Source: Devosia elaeis | GTDB taxonomy: Bacteria > Pseudomonadota > Alphaproteobacteria > Rhizobiales > Devosiaceae | Length of the DNA: 43,468 nt | Assembly (NCBI RefSeq): GCF_001650025.1 | Contig: NZ_LVVY01000106.1 | Coordinates: 1 to 43,468 of the forward strand | Direction: 5' to 3' | In this document: piece after piece, positions 8,270 through 17,807 of the stretch | How positions within the stretch are numbered: the first letter of the stretch is position 1 | Layout: every line of letters starts with the position of its first letter | Notes under the pieces: model-generated | Seen by the model: only the letters and a program-made list of their open reading frames with translations | Database searches by the model: none | Told to the model about the DNA's origin: nothing | Program-made: the position numbers and the translations under genes

Positions 8270-9661
8270 TTACGAGCGATAGGTCACGGCGTTGACCGCC
8301 GCGATCACTTCATCAACGTTGGGCAAAGCCAGTTTTTCGAGATTGGCGGCATAGGGCATGGGCACGTCCTTGCCGGTGACGCGCAGGACCGGCGCGTCGA
8401 GATAGTCGAAGGCCTGCTCCATGACGCGGGCCGAGAGTTCGGCGCCGATGCCGCCCTGCGGCCAGCCTTCCTCGACGGTCACCAGGCGGCCGGTCTTCTT
8501 GACCGATTCGATGACCGTGTCGCTATCGAGCGGGCGCAGCGTGCGCAGGTCGATCAGTTCGACATCGACGCCGGCAGCGACCAGCTTTTCGGTGGCCTGG
8601 GTCGCGTAGCGCATGCCCATCGAGAAGGAGACGATGGTGACATCGGCGCCCTTGCGGGCAATGCGGGCCTTGCCGATCGGCAGCACGAAATCGTCGACCT
8701 TGGGGACCAGGCCGGTGGAGCCGTAGAGGATTTCGTTTTCGAGGAAGACCACCGGATTGGGCGAGCGAATGGCGGCCTTGAGCAGGCCCTTGGCGTCGGC
8801 CGCGCTATAGGGCGCGATGACGGTGAGGCCGGGAACGTGGCTGTACCAAGCCGAATAATCCTGGCTGTGCTGCGCGGCGACGCGGGCGGCGACGCCGTTG
8901 GGACCACGGAACACCATGGGCGCCTTGACCTGGCCGCCGGACATGTAGAGCTGCTTGGCGGCCGAATTGATGATCTGGTCGATGGCCTGCATGGCAAAGT
9001 TCCAGGTCATGAATTCCACGACCGGCTTCAGCCCCGCAAAGGCCGCGCCCACGGCGAGGCCGGCGAAGCCATGCTCGGTGATGGGCGTATCGATAACGCG
9101 CTCGGGGCCGAATTCCTGGAGCAGGCCCTGGGTCACCTTATAGGCGCCCTGATATTCGGCGACTTCCTCACCCATGATGAAGACGTCCTTGTCGCGGCGC
9201 AGCTCTTCGGCCATGGCCTCGTTGAGCGCCTGGCGGACGGTCATCTCCACCATTTCGACATCGGCCGGCAGGTCCGGATCGGCCTGGGGTTCGAATTTCG
9301 GCGCGGCAGCAACAGGGGCAGCGGCGGCCGGCGCGGGCGCCGGCGTTTCGGCCTGGACCATGCTCGGCGCGGGCTCTTCGGCAGCGGCAGGCGCCGCAGG
9401 GGGCGCTTCGCCGGCCTGTTCGCCTTCGGCCAGAACCAGGGCAATCGGTGTATTCACCTTCACGCCCTCGGTACCCTCGGCCACGAGAATTTCGCTGACC
9501 GTGCCTTCATCCACCGATTCGACTTCCATGGTCGCCTTGTCGGTTTCGATCTCGGCCAGAACGTCGCCGGACTTTACAACGTCGCCGACCTTGACCAGCC
9601 ACTTGGCGAGCTTGCCCTCTTCCATGGTGGGCGACAGAGCAGGCATCAGGATTTGGGGCAT
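8270..9661 (-). CDS. pdhB: Pyruvate dehydrogenase E1 beta subunit with N-terminal lipoyl domain
   Basis: A 463-residue E1-beta chain. The first 80 residues are a lipoyl domain ([17 protein letters not shown], lipoylated lysine K42 in [10 protein letters not shown]) nearly the same as that of PdhC, followed by an Ala/Pro/Glu linker to about residue 135. The transketolase-type E1-beta body then begins with [16 protein letters not shown] and carries [17 protein letters not shown]. The reading frame is open 18 codons further upstream, but the ATG at 9661 is preferred: it opens the lipoyl domain directly and has GGAGAG about 7 bases upstream. Lipoylated E1-beta subunits are an established feature of alphaproteobacterial PDH. 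A 91-base gap separates it from pdhA. Confidence 0.96.
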   Translation of the reverse strand: MPQILMPALSPTMEEGKLAKWLVKVGDVVKSGDVLAEIETDKATMEVESVDEGTVSEILVAEGTEGVKVNTPIALVLAEGEQAGEAPPAAPAAAEEPAPSMVQAETPAPAPAAAAPVAAAPKFEPQADPDLPADVEMVEMTVRQALNEAMAEELRRDKDVFIMGEEVAEYQGAYKVTQGLLQEFGPERVIDTPITEHGFAGLAVGAAFAGLKPVVEFMTWNFAMQAIDQIINSAAKQLYMSGGQVKAPMVFRGPNGVAARVAAQHSQDYSAWYSHVPGLTVIAPYSAADAKGLLKAAIRSPNPVVFLENEILYGSTGLVPKVDDFVLPIGKARIARKGADVTIVSFSMGMRYATQATEKLVAAGVDVELIDLRTLRPLDSDTVIESVKKTGRLVTVEEGWPQGGIGAELSARVMEQAFDYLDAPVLRVTGKDVPMPYAANLEKLALPNVDEVIAAVNAVTYRS

Positions 9662-9752
9662 ATCAGCTCTCCAGCAATTCGGCGCCGGGCTCAGCGGCCG
9701 CACGGCGAAACTCAACAGAACGGGTCGGGCAGCGGCCTTTGGCCGGCACGCC

Positions 9753-10772
9753 TCAGGCCTCGATGGTGATGTCGGTCCAGAGTTCGGACGGATCGGGCTC
9801 GGGATCGTTGGTGGCGAAATCGGCGGCCTCGGTGACGATGGCGCGGATATCGGTCTCGATCTTCTTGAGATCTTCTTCCGTCACTGTGCCTGCTTCCAGG
9901 AGGCGGGCGCGGACCTGCTCGATCGGGTCGCGCTCCTGGCGATACTTGGTCACCTCGTCCTTGGTGCGATACTTGGCCGGGTCCGACATGGAATGGCCGC
10001 GATAGCGATAGGTGAGCATTTCGAGAATGTAGGGCCCCTTGCCGGAGCGGGCATGTTCGATGGCGCGCTTGGCGGCGTCGAACACCATGCGGACATCCAT
10101 ACCGTCGACCTGCTCGCCCGGGATGTTGAACGAGGCGCCGCGCATGGAGAAATCGGTGGTGGCCGCGGCACGCTCGATCGAGGTGCCCATGGCATATTTG
10201 TTGTTCTCGATGATGTAGACGACCGGCAGGTTCCAGAGCTTGGCCATGTTGAAGCTCTCGTAGACCTGGCCCTGATTGGCCGCGCCGTCACCGAAATAGG
10301 TGATCGAGACGGAGCCGTCGCCGGTATATTTGCTGGCAAAGGCCAGGCCCGTGCCGAGCGAAGCCTGGGCGCCGACAATGCCGTTGCCACCATAGAAGCG
10401 ATGTTCGTTGGAGAACATGTGCATCGAGCCGCCCTTGCCTTTCGACAGGCCGCCCTGGCGCCCGGTGAGCTCAGCCATCACACCCTTGGGGTCGAGGCCC
10501 ATGACCAGCATGTGGCCGTGATCGCGATAGCCGGTGATCTGGGCGTCCTTGCCCTTTTCCGACGCCATGGTGATGCCGGTGACCACGGCTTCCTGGCCGA
10601 TATAGAGGTGACAGAAACCACCGATCAGACCCATGCCGTACATCTGGCCGGCCTTTTCCTCGAAGCGCCGGATCAGCAGCATTTCGCGGAAGGCTTCGAG
10701 CTCCTGCTCATTGGTGAACTGGGGGACGTTGGCTTGAGTCTTGGCCTTGGTGGCCGTCGCCTTGCGCGCCAT
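9753..10772 (-). CDS. pdhA: Pyruvate dehydrogenase E1 alpha subunit
   Basis: A 339-residue thiamine-diphosphate enzyme subunit that decarboxylates pyruvate together with PdhB. Seen: the ThDP-binding motif [17 protein letters not shown] ending in ENN (the GDG-x26-NN pattern), [14 protein letters not shown] [11 protein letters not shown], and the conserved loop [18 protein letters not shown] stands about 6 bases before the ATG. A TATAGT hexamer on this strand (plus-strand 10829-10834), about 60 bases upstream of the ATG, may be the -10 of a PDH promoter, but no good -35 accompanies it. Within the operon it is followed by pdhB, pdhC, an SGNH hydrolase and lpdA. Confidence 0.97.
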   Translation of the reverse strand: MARKATATKAKTQANVPQFTNEQELEAFREMLLIRRFEEKAGQMYGMGLIGGFCHLYIGQEAVVTGITMASEKGKDAQITGYRDHGHMLVMGLDPKGVMAELTGRQGGLSKGKGGSMHMFSNEHRFYGGNGIVGAQASLGTGLAFASKYTGDGSVSITYFGDGAANQGQVYESFNMAKLWNLPVVYIIENNKYAMGTSIERAAATTDFSMRGASFNIPGEQVDGMDVRMVFDAAKRAIEHARSGKGPYILEMLTYRYRGHSMSDPAKYRTKDEVTKYRQERDPIEQVRARLLEAGTVTEEDLKKIETDIRAIVTEAADFATNDPEPDPSELWTDITIEA

Positions 10773-10885
10773 GCTACACTCCGCTTGGGTCGGGGGTTTG
10801 CCGCTGGGCCGATGTGGCCACGGCGCGCACTATATCGCAAGGCCTCAAGCAATAACATTGCCCGACCAGCATTACATTTCGATAG

Positions 10886-11284
10886 TTAGAGCGTTGAATC
10901 CGCTTGGATAATCGAGATTAACTCATCATCGATTAATTCTACGAATTGACCGGAAATCGGTTTACCGTTTTCCGGATTGATCATGATGAGAATATCGTCC
11001 GCATTGGCCATGTTCAGCAGCGCGCGGGCCCGTTCGGTGATCAGGTCCGGGTCAAGATGGCGCGGATTCATCAAGGAAATCCGATGCTTGTACGCATCCA
11101 GCTCGGCCTGCAGGGCGGCGCTGCGATCTTCGAGAATCTCGATCTCGGCCTTGATCTGCTCGCGGCTCTCGATCCCGAACTGGCCGGAAATCGCCGAATA
11201 GCCCAGATAGAACTGAAAGGCGAGCAGACTCGCCGTGAAGCCGAGCGGGCGCCAGAATGGAGGACGTTTGAGGCGGGTGGGCAT
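10886..11284 (-). CDS. ftsB: FtsB/DivIC-family septum formation initiator
   Basis: A 132-residue bitopic membrane protein. Seen: a short basic N-terminus, one membrane segment (about residues 14-32, LGFTASLLAFQFYLGYSAI), then a coiled coil (about 40-72, SREQIKAEIEILEDRSAALQ onward) and the LDPDLITERARALLNM stretch that matches the family pattern of the FtsB C-terminal part. FtsB joins FtsL and FtsQ in the divisome at the cytoplasmic membrane and helps activate septal peptidoglycan synthesis. Its position directly upstream of pdhA is common in Rhizobiales genomes, usually preceded by eno, which is not present here. A degenerate CtrA-like site lies upstream at 11326-11340. Confidence 0.85.
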   Translation of the reverse strand: MPTRLKRPPFWRPLGFTASLLAFQFYLGYSAISGQFGIESREQIKAEIEILEDRSAALQAELDAYKHRISLMNPRHLDPDLITERARALLNMANADDILIMINPENGKPISGQFVELIDDELISIIQADSTL

Positions 11285-11387
11285 GAGCGGACCGATCTAG
11301 ACGCCCGATTATGCCCAACGAGGGATTAATGCGGGGTTTAGAGTTGATTGGTCCGGTGACGGAACCGCGACGTTCCCCACCCTCGGA

Positions 11388-11455
11388 GTCATCCCGGCGC
11401 AGGCCGGGATCCATCTCCAAATCTCACGATGGACCCCGGCCTTCGCCGGGGTGAC
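11388..11455. repeat. REP-like palindromic repeat, family A (copy 2)
   Basis: Two perfect 8-bp hairpins facing each other in the 315-base gap between ftsB and the Dabb gene: ATCCCGGC (11391-11398) / GCCGGGAT (11403-11410), and ACCCCGGC (11433-11440) / GCCGGGGT (11445-11452). The ends GTCAT and GTGAC are inverted. The architecture is the same as the copies at 4680 and 26670, with different stem sequences. Confidence 0.8.
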
Positions 11456-11510
11456 AATCGCGTGTTGGGGGCAATTCCGGTTGCTGAAAGCGGCTTTGCG
11501 CGAAAGGAAC

Positions 11511-11537
11511 AGAGGTTCCCGCTTTCGCGGGAATGAC
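11511..11537. repeat. Half-unit of family A repeat
   Basis: A single hairpin TTCCCGC (11516-11522), loop TTTC, GCGGGAA (11527-11533), followed by TGAC. This is the widely seen bacterial type with GTCATTCCCGCGAAAGCGGGAA on the other strand. It lies 56 bases from copy 2, so the gap is a repeat cluster and holds no coding signal that I can support. Confidence 0.7.
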
Positions 11538-11559
11538 ACCGCGGGCGCTTTACCGCAGT

Positions 11560-11578
11560 AGACCTCACCATGAGGTCT
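11560..11578. repeat. Minimal family B repeat (ends only)
   Basis: A 19-base perfect palindrome AGACCTCA-CCA-TGAGGTCT. These are exactly the terminal sequences of the longer family B elements at 26788-26880 and 37491-37578, joined without their core, so it looks like an internally deleted copy. It stands 22 bases beyond the stop of the Dabb gene and could act as a weak terminator hairpin. Confidence 0.65.
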
Positions 11579-11599
11579 CCACGGAGGCCCCTGCCCGGC

Positions 11600-11890
11600 T
11601 CACAGCGCCACGTAGTCGATTTCCTGGAAGCGCGCGACTTCAGGCACCCAGCGGTCGCGTACGAAGGCGGTGTGATCGGGGTGCTCGTTATAGAGGTCAT
11701 AGGCCGCCTGGTCGGCGAATTCCATGGAGAAGCCGAAGGCGTAATCGGCCTTGGGGCTCACCTGGCGCAGCCGCTCGAAGCGGCTGACGCCTGGGATTTT
11801 CTCGAGGACCAGCGCCGCATCGAGGAACGGCTTTTCCTCCACCGAACCCATTGCATGGTTGAGCGAAAAGACGACGGTATGCCGGATCAT
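11600..11890 (-). CDS. Dabb (stress-responsive alpha/beta barrel) domain protein
   Basis: A 96-residue protein starting [16 protein letters not shown], the typical Dabb opening (hydrophobic strand with HxVxFxL), with LEKIPGVSRFE in the middle and the C-terminal pattern DLYNEHPDHTAFVRDRWVPEV, where the YxxHPxHxxFV block is the family signature. The fold is a dimeric ferredoxin-like barrel. Members range from plant stress proteins to polyketide-cyclising enzymes; most bacterial ones have no known role. Its ATG overlaps the maeB stop (ATGA, 4 bases), so it is translated with malic enzyme. A functional tie to malate metabolism is not supported beyond this coupling. Confidence 0.85.
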   Translation of the reverse strand: MIRHTVVFSLNHAMGSVEEKPFLDAALVLEKIPGVSRFERLRQVSPKADYAFGFSMEFADQAAYDLYNEHPDHTAFVRDRWVPEVARFQEIDYVAL

Positions 11891-14172
11891 GCCTCCATCC
11901 CCACGGCCTCGTTTGCGGCGATGGCGGCCATGTTGACGATGCCGCGGCTGGTGACCGAGGGGGCGAGAATGTGCGCGGGCGATTTCGTTCCCATCAGGAT
12001 CGGTCCGACCGCCAGGGCATTGTTCATTTCCTTGAGCAGGGTCATGGACAAATTGGCCGCATCGAGATCGGGGAAGATCAGCAGATTGGCTTCACCGCGC
12101 AGGGCAGCCCCGGGAATGTAGCGGTCGCGCAGCGCTTCGTTGAGCGCCAGATCGCCCTGCATTTCGCCCTCGACGATGAAATCGGGGGCGATGGCCTGCA
12201 GCTTGGCATAGGCCTCGCGCATCTTGTAGGCGCTGTCACCATCGCGCGAGCCGAAATTGGAATAGCTGAGCAGGGCCGCCCGCGCCTCGATGTTGAAGCG
12301 CTTGAGATGGGCGCGCGCCTGCAGCGCGATGGCGACGATCTCGTCGGCGCTGGGGTTCTGGTTCACATAGGTGTCGGTGAGGAAGAAGGCGCCGCGCGGC
12401 ATGATCAGCATGGAGAGCGCGGAAACGTCGCTCACCCCGTCCTGCAGGCCGATGATCGAGCGGATGTCGCGCACGTGCTTGATATAGCGGCCCTGGAGAC
12501 CGCAGAGCAGCGCATCGGCCTCACCACGCTTTACCGCCAGGGCGGCGATGACCGTGGTATTGGTGCGCACGATGGTGCGCGCGGTATCCGGGGTCACGCC
12601 GCTGCGGCCGGTCAGGGAATGGAACAGCGTCACGTAGTCGCGATAGCGCGGATCGTCCTCGGGATTGATGACTTCGAAATCCACGCCCGGCTTGATGCTG
12701 AGGCCGAAGCGCTCGATGCGCGCTTCCAGCACGGCAGGGCGGCCGATCAGGATCGGGCGGGCGATGCGCTCCTCCAGCAGCACCTGGGCGGCGCGCAGCA
12801 CGCGCTCGTCCTCGCCATCGGCAAAGGCGATGCGCTTGCCCTGCCCCTGCGCCCGATCGATGATCGGCTTCATGACGAGGCCCGAGCGGAAGACGAAACG
12901 ATTGAGGCTGTCGAGATAGGCGTCCCAATTCTCGATGGGCTTCTTGGCCACGCCCGATTCCATGGCGGCCCGCGCCACGGCCGGCGCAATGCGCAGCATC
13001 AGCCGCTGGTCGAAGGGATTGGGAATGATGTGCTCGGGGCCATAGACGGCCGGCGCGCCCGAGGGCGACACTTCCAGCCCCGGTTCATGAGCCAGCCGCG
13101 CGATGGCGCGAACCGCCGCCAGCTTCATTTCCTCGTTGATCGTGGTCGCGTGCACGTCGAGCGCCCCGCGGAAAATGAAGGGGAAGCAGAGGACGTTATT
13201 GACCTGGTTGGGATAGTCCGAGCGCCCGGTGCAGACCATGGCGTCGGGCCGGGTCTCTTTGGCCAGTTCCGGCATGATTTCCGGATTGGGATTGGCCAAG
13301 GCCAGGATCAGCGGCTTGGGCGCCATCTTCGCCAGCATTTCCGGCTTCAATGCGCCGGCGGCCGAAAGGCCCAGGAACACGTCGGCGCCCTCGATCACCT
13401 CGGACAGGCTGGTGGCGTCGCTGGTGCGGCGGAATTGGCCGCGCCACTTGTCGTTGACGTCATTGCGCTTGTGGGTGACCAGGCCATCCTTGTCGGCGAC
13501 CCAGATATTTTCGTATTTGGCGCCGAGCGCCACCAGCACGTTGAGGCAGGCAATGGCCGCCGCCCCTGCCCCGGACGTGCAAATCTTGACGTCCTCGATC
13601 TTCTTGCCGGCCAGTTCCAGCCCGTTGAGCACGGCGGCGCCGACGATGATCGCGGTGCCGTGCTGGTCGTCGTGAAAGACCGGAATCGGCATGCGCTCGC
13701 GCAGCGTCTCCTCGATCTCGAAGCAATCGGGGGCGCGGATATCCTCGAGATTGATGCCGCCGAAGGTGGGCCAGAGCGGGGCCACAGCGTCGATGAATTT
13801 TTTGGGGTCGATCTCGTCGATCTCGAGGTCGAAGACGTCGATGCCGGCGAATTTCTTGAACAGGACGGCCTTGCCTTCCATTACCGGCTTGGAGGCCAGG
13901 GCGCCGATATTGCCCAGGCCGAGCACGGCGGTGCCATTGGAGATGACGGCGACCAGATTTTGCCGGGAGGTATAGCGGGCGACCGCTTCGGGCTCCTGGG
14001 CGATCTCCTCGCAGGGGGCGGCCACGCCGGGCGAATAGGCCAGCGCCAGATCGCGCTGGTTTCCGAGCGGCTTGAGCGGCTGGATTTCGAGCTTTCCCGG
14101 CTTGGGAAATTCATGAAAATGCAGCGCCGCGTCCCGAAGTGCCTTGCGCTGTTCGTTGATGTCGGTCGACAC
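11887..14172 (-). CDS. maeB: NADP-type malic enzyme with C-terminal phosphotransacetylase-like domain
   Basis: A 761-residue cytosolic enzyme that oxidatively decarboxylates malate to pyruvate, feeding the PDH complex encoded nearby. The N-terminal malic-enzyme half (about 1-425) shows [51 protein letters not shown] and the dinucleotide loop [11 protein letters not shown]. The C-terminal half (about 430-761) is related to phosphotransacetylase (PTA_PTB), with [20 protein letters not shown] and a [17 protein letters not shown] ending. In E. coli MaeB and rhizobial TME this half lacks PTA activity and takes part in oligomerisation and allosteric control by acetyl-CoA. The large length and the HDDQHGT motif indicate the hybrid class; NADP rather than NAD preference is inferred. 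Confidence 0.95.
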   Translation of the reverse strand: MSTDINEQRKALRDAALHFHEFPKPGKLEIQPLKPLGNQRDLALAYSPGVAAPCEEIAQEPEAVARYTSRQNLVAVISNGTAVLGLGNIGALASKPVMEGKAVLFKKFAGIDVFDLEIDEIDPKKFIDAVAPLWPTFGGINLEDIRAPDCFEIEETLRERMPIPVFHDDQHGTAIIVGAAVLNGLELAGKKIEDVKICTSGAGAAAIACLNVLVALGAKYENIWVADKDGLVTHKRNDVNDKWRGQFRRTSDATSLSEVIEGADVFLGLSAAGALKPEMLAKMAPKPLILALANPNPEIMPELAKETRPDAMVCTGRSDYPNQVNNVLCFPFIFRGALDVHATTINEEMKLAAVRAIARLAHEPGLEVSPSGAPAVYGPEHIIPNPFDQRLMLRIAPAVARAAMESGVAKKPIENWDAYLDSLNRFVFRSGLVMKPIIDRAQGQGKRIAFADGEDERVLRAAQVLLEERIARPILIGRPAVLEARIERFGLSIKPGVDFEVINPEDDPRYRDYVTLFHSLTGRSGVTPDTARTIVRTNTTVIAALAVKRGEADALLCGLQGRYIKHVRDIRSIIGLQDGVSDVSALSMLIMPRGAFFLTDTYVNQNPSADEIVAIALQARAHLKRFNIEARAALLSYSNFGSRDGDSAYKMREAYAKLQAIAPDFIVEGEMQGDLALNEALRDRYIPGAALRGEANLLIFPDLDAANLSMTLLKEMNNALAVGPILMGTKSPAHILAPSVTSRGIVNMAAIAANEAVGMEA

Positions 14173-14275
14173 GTAAAAATCTCCCCACCGGCTTGCGCCG
14201 CGTTGGTGCCATCAATCGCCCGGATTGAAAAGAGGCGAAACGCCCATGCTTGCGCTTGCGGGCAAAATTGCGGCG

Positions 14276-15877
14276 TCAGGCTGCCGAGGCAATGGCGCCG
14301 GCATTGCCGGCCGGCATCGGCGCCGGCCTGCCCAATGCCGTTGCCAGTTCGCGAAACGCGCCGATCTTGAGCGCCGGCGCGAAGATATAGCCCTGGGCAT
14401 GCAATACCCCCCGAGCCCGCAGATACAGCGCCTGCTCCTCGGTTTCCACGCCCTCGGCGACGATTTCGCAATCGAGATCCTTGGCCATGGCGATCAAACC
14501 GTCAAGCACCGGAACCTGGCTGATTCCCGGCTTGATCATGTCCACGAAAATCCGGTCGATCTTGATGACGTCCACGCCCAGCGTGGCCAGATAGGCCAGG
14601 TTGGAATGGCCGGTGCCCGCGTCGTCCATGGCCAGACGGCAGCCCAGGGCGTGCAGGCCAGCGATGACGCTGGTGGTGGCGATGGAATTGTTCAGCGGCC
14701 GCCGCTCGGTGATCTCGAACACCAATTGACGGAAACTGATGGGCGATTGCCCGAAAATGGCCTGAACGTCCTCCACGATGCCGACATCGCGGAAATGGCC
14801 CTCGAAGAGATTGATCGAAATCTTCATCTCCGGCAGCGACCGGCACAGATCGCCCAGATCATTGCGCACCTGCTGCATCAGCGAGAGGGTCATGGGTATG
14901 GCCAGGCCCGTCACCTCGGCATAATCGATGAAGGCGCCGGGCATGATCACCTGGCCATTGCGCTTTTCCCAACGGCACAGGACCTCGCAACCCACAAGCT
15001 CGCCCGTCCGCAGGTTGATGACCGGCTGGTAATAGGGCTTGATTTCATTGCGCTCGATGGCGCGCTCCAGATCGAAGGCCGGAACCCTGGAGCGACGGAC
15101 ATAGCTGAGGCTGAATAGCAGGAAAATGGCGCTGGCAATGCAGGCCAGCACCGTGAAGACCGCGTCGAGATCGCCGTAATTGGCGCGCACCATGGCGAAG
15201 GGCACGGCCAGCTCCACCTTGATGGGAAATTGGCCGGCAAAGAAATGGGCGCTGATATATTCGGTATTCGCGCGGCGCCGGTCGAAGCCCGACGGGTCGC
15301 CGATGGTGACGATGGGCAGGCCATTGGTCAGCGTCACGCGCAGCATGGCCGCGTCCCACAGCGTCGCGGACAGGGCCGCCTCGGACTGGCCCAGCAGCGG
15401 CACGAAGACGGAGACCTGCCTTGTCTCCCCGAAATTCTGGCTGATCTTGAGCGCCGGCATTGCCATGTCGGCGAATTTCACCACGGTGACGGTTTCCGTC
15501 AGCCCCGGCACCGGCAGGGCCTGGGACAGCGGCGAATAGGCCACCTCGCGCCCATAGGCGTCGCAATATTGAACGCCATCGCGGTTTTCGACGAGGAATT
15601 GCTTGATGTTGAGGCTGGCTTCGATGGCGGCCTGTACATTGGAGACAAAGGTGGGCGTGCACAGGGACGGGCTTTCCGCGATCACCTTGCGCAGGGCCGC
15701 GACGCCATCCATCACTCCTGCATTGATGTGCGAACTCGTCGCTTCAACATATTCCTGCGCAAGGCTTTTCTCCTTGTACCGGACATAGGTGTCGAGCAGG
15801 TAATCCACGGCCATGATCGGCACGAACGCCAGAATGGCGCCGGTCAGCATCAGCACATGGGAAAAATTCGACTTCAC
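14276..15877 (-). CDS. Membrane CSS-motif EAL-domain c-di-GMP phosphodiesterase
   Basis: A 533-residue protein resembling E. coli PdeC (YjcC). Order: membrane segment 1 (about 8-28); periplasmic CSS-type domain (about 30-235) with two cysteines, C73 (SLCTP) and C105 (VQYCDAYG); membrane segment 2 (about 238-260); cytoplasmic EAL domain (about 265-515). EAL residues are kept: E298 in EVLCRW (EVL in place of EAL), N356, E388 in EITER, D418 and D419 in DDAGTG, K439, E475 and E478 in AEGVE, Q495. It should therefore hydrolyse c-di-GMP. In PdeC the CSS cysteines form a disulfide that limits activity and favours proteolysis; the spacing here suggests the same redox sensing. The start is GTG at 15877. 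A CtrA-like site and a GANTC site lie directly upstream. Confidence 0.9.
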   Translation of the reverse strand: MKSNFSHVLMLTGAILAFVPIMAVDYLLDTYVRYKEKSLAQEYVEATSSHINAGVMDGVAALRKVIAESPSLCTPTFVSNVQAAIEASLNIKQFLVENRDGVQYCDAYGREVAYSPLSQALPVPGLTETVTVVKFADMAMPALKISQNFGETRQVSVFVPLLGQSEAALSATLWDAAMLRVTLTNGLPIVTIGDPSGFDRRRANTEYISAHFFAGQFPIKVELAVPFAMVRANYGDLDAVFTVLACIASAIFLLFSLSYVRRSRVPAFDLERAIERNEIKPYYQPVINLRTGELVGCEVLCRWEKRNGQVIMPGAFIDYAEVTGLAIPMTLSLMQQVRNDLGDLCRSLPEMKISINLFEGHFRDVGIVEDVQAIFGQSPISFRQLVFEITERRPLNNSIATTSVIAGLHALGCRLAMDDAGTGHSNLAYLATLGVDVIKIDRIFVDMIKPGISQVPVLDGLIAMAKDLDCEIVAEGVETEEQALYLRARGVLHAQGYIFAPALKIGAFRELATALGRPAPMPAGNAGAIASAA

Positions 15878-15928
15878 GCCGCGAATCCGCTCCGGGGAGA
15901 ATGTGGCCCAGCGGTAGCAATGAAGGCT

Positions 15929-15944
15929 TTAACGCATCATTAAC
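15929..15944 (-). promoter_or_regulatory. Candidate CtrA-binding site upstream of the EAL gene
   Basis: TTAACGCATCATTAAC fits the full CtrA consensus TTAA-N7-TTAAC exactly. A second overlapping pair, TTAA-N6-TTAA, runs to 15953, and a further TAACC half-site follows near 15960. The site lies 52 bases upstream of the GTG start of the CSS-EAL gene, a distance compatible with promoter control. A CcrM-type GAATC methylation site is at 15883-15887. Binding is inferred from sequence only. Confidence 0.6.
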
Positions 15945-15966
15945 GCTGATTAACCAGCGCTAACCA

Positions 15967-15993
15967 GAAAAAGGGCGGCCTTGGCGGCCGCCC
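15967..15993 (-). terminator. Rho-independent terminator of aspS
   Basis: Read on the minus strand, a perfect 8-bp GC stem (plus-strand GGGCGGCC 15973-15980 and GGCCGCCC 15986-15993, 5-base loop) is followed by five T residues. It stands 24 bases beyond the aspS stop and before the EAL gene, so it should separate the two transcripts and leave the EAL gene with its own promoter. Confidence 0.8.
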
Positions 15994-16016
15994 CCCTATT
16001 CCGCTTTGCGAAGCGA

Positions 16017-17807
16017 TCAGCTCTGCACGTTGAGGCGAATGCTCAGCTCGCGCAATTGCTTATTGTCGGCGGGACTCGGCGCGCCCATCAGCAGGTCTTC
16101 GGCCTGCTGGTTCATCGGGAAGGCCGTGATCTCGCGCAGGTTCTGCACGCCGCAGAGCAGCATGACGATGCGGTCGATGCCGAAGGCGGCGCCGCCATGC
16201 GGCGGAGCGCCGTATTGGAAAGCCCGGTAGAGGCCACCGAACTGCGCCTCGACCTCTTCACGCGACTTGCCGGTCAATTCGAAGGCCTTGACCATGGTTT
16301 CCGGCTCCTGGTTACGGATCGACCCGGAGGCGATTTCGTAGCCGTTGCAGACGGCGTCGTATTGGTAGGCCTTGAGCGAGAGCGGATCGGGTCCGTTCAG
16401 CCCCTCGATGCCGCCCTGCGGCATGGAGAAAGGGTTATGCGCGAAGTCGATGCGCTTTTCTTCCTCGCTCCATTCGTAGAACGGGAAATCGACGATCCAG
16501 CACAGCGCGAATTGTTCGGTATCGACCACGCCCAGATCGGTACCCACCTTGGTGCGGGCTTCGCCGGCGAACTTGTAGAATTTCTCCGGGCGGCCGGCGA
16601 CGAAGAACACGGCATCGCCGTCCTCGAGGCCGAACTGCGCCTTGATCGCGGCGGTGCGTTCCTCGCCGATATTCTTGGCGATCGGACCCGAGCCCTGGCC
16701 TTCCTTGAAGAAGATATAGCCGAGGCCCGGCTGACCCTCGCCCTGGGCCCAGGCATTCATACGGTCGCAGAAGGCGCGGCCGATCGGCTCGGCGCCGGCC
16801 TTGTTCTTGGCCGGAATGGCCCAGACTTCCACCTTCGGATCGGCCTCGATCTGGTTGGCAAAGACCTTGAAGCCGGAGCCGGCGAAATGTTCGGTGACGG
16901 CCTCGATTTCGATGGGGTTGCGCAGGTCGGGCTTGTCCGAGCCATATTTGCGGATCGCCGTGTCATAGGGAATGCGCGGCCAATTCTTGGTGACCCGCTT
17001 GCCGTCGGCGAACTTCTCGAACACGTCCGTCATCACCGGCTCGACCGTGTTCCAGACGTCTTCCTGGGTGACGAAGCTCATCTCCAGGTCGAGCTGGTAG
17101 AATTCGCCCGGCAGGCGGTCGGCACGCGGGTCTTCGTCGCGGAAGCAGGGCGCGACCTGGAAATAACGGTCGAAGCCGGCCACCATCAGGAGCTGCTTAT
17201 ATTGCTGGGGCGCCTGCGGCAGCGCAAAAAACTTTCCGGGATGGATGCGACTGGGCACCAGGAAGTCGCGCGCGCCTTCCGGGGAGGACGCGGTGAGGAT
17301 CGGGGTCGAGAATTCGGTGAACCCTGCCCCGCCCATGCCAGCGCGCATCGACGCAATGATCTGGGTGCGCTTGACGATATTGGCGTGCAGCTTTTCCCGG
17401 CGCAGGTCGAGGAAGCGATAGCGCAGGCGGATGTCCTCGGGATATTCGGCATCGCCGAATACCGGCAAGGGCAATTCCTTAGCCGCGGACAGCACCTCGA
17501 TTTCGCGGATGAAGATTTCGATGGCACCGGTCGGGATATTGGGGTTCACGGCGGCATCGTCGCGCCGCTTCACTTCGCCGTCGATGCGCAGCACCCATTC
17601 GGAGCGCACCTTTTCCGCCTGCGCGAAGGCGGCGGAATCGGGATCGATGACGCATTGGGTGATTCCGTAATGGTCGCGCAGGTCGATGAACAACAAACCG
17701 CCGTGATCGCGGACGCGATGCACCCAACCGCTCAGGCGGACATTATTGCCAGCATCACCGGCCGTCAGAGCGCCACAGGTGTGGGTGCGGTAGCGATGTA
17801 TGGTCAT
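16017..17807 (-). CDS. aspS: Aspartate-tRNA ligase (probably non-discriminating Asp/Asn type)
   Basis: A 596-residue class II synthetase of the long bacterial type. The N-terminal OB-fold anticodon domain begins with [15 protein letters not shown]; the class II catalytic core ([13 protein letters not shown], motif 2 [15 protein letters not shown]) encloses the GAD insertion, and [15 protein letters not shown] is motif 3. The frame is open 48 codons upstream, but that part has no homology pattern, and the ATG at 17807 gives the standard start. The stretch [10 protein letters not shown] has histidine where discriminating E. coli AspRS has leucine; this histidine is linked to dual tRNA-Asp/tRNA-Asn charging in other bacteria. 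Together with gatB in this window, that suggests indirect Asn-tRNA formation. Divergent from rnd; followed by a clear terminator. Confidence 0.95.
   Translation of the reverse strand: MTIHRYRTHTCGALTAGDAGNNVRLSGWVHRVRDHGGLLFIDLRDHYGITQCVIDPDSAAFAQAEKVRSEWVLRIDGEVKRRDDAAVNPNIPTGAIEIFIREIEVLSAAKELPLPVFGDAEYPEDIRLRYRFLDLRREKLHANIVKRTQIIASMRAGMGGAGFTEFSTPILTASSPEGARDFLVPSRIHPGKFFALPQAPQQYKQLLMVAGFDRYFQVAPCFRDEDPRADRLPGEFYQLDLEMSFVTQEDVWNTVEPVMTDVFEKFADGKRVTKNWPRIPYDTAIRKYGSDKPDLRNPIEIEAVTEHFAGSGFKVFANQIEADPKVEVWAIPAKNKAGAEPIGRAFCDRMNAWAQGEGQPGLGYIFFKEGQGSGPIAKNIGEERTAAIKAQFGLEDGDAVFFVAGRPEKFYKFAGEARTKVGTDLGVVDTEQFALCWIVDFPFYEWSEEEKRIDFAHNPFSMPQGGIEGLNGPDPLSLKAYQYDAVCNGYEIASGSIRNQEPETMVKAFELTGKSREEVEAQFGGLYRAFQYGAPPHGGAAFGIDRIVMLLCGVQNLREITAFPMNQQAEDLLMGAPSPADNKQLRELSIRLNVQS

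Noticed and set aside
10829..10834. TATAGT as a firm pdhA promoter
   Set aside because: No acceptable -35 at 16-18 bases; kept only as a remark under pdhA.
11388..11578. A short CRISPR-like array
   Set aside because: The hairpins differ in sequence and are not evenly spaced; no direct repeats with spacers and no cas genes.
11971..14370. 799-codon open frame on the plus strand, antisense to maeB
   Set aside because: Rich in Gly, His, Asp and Arg with no family pattern; it mirrors a well-recognised malic enzyme and is a product of high GC codon bias.
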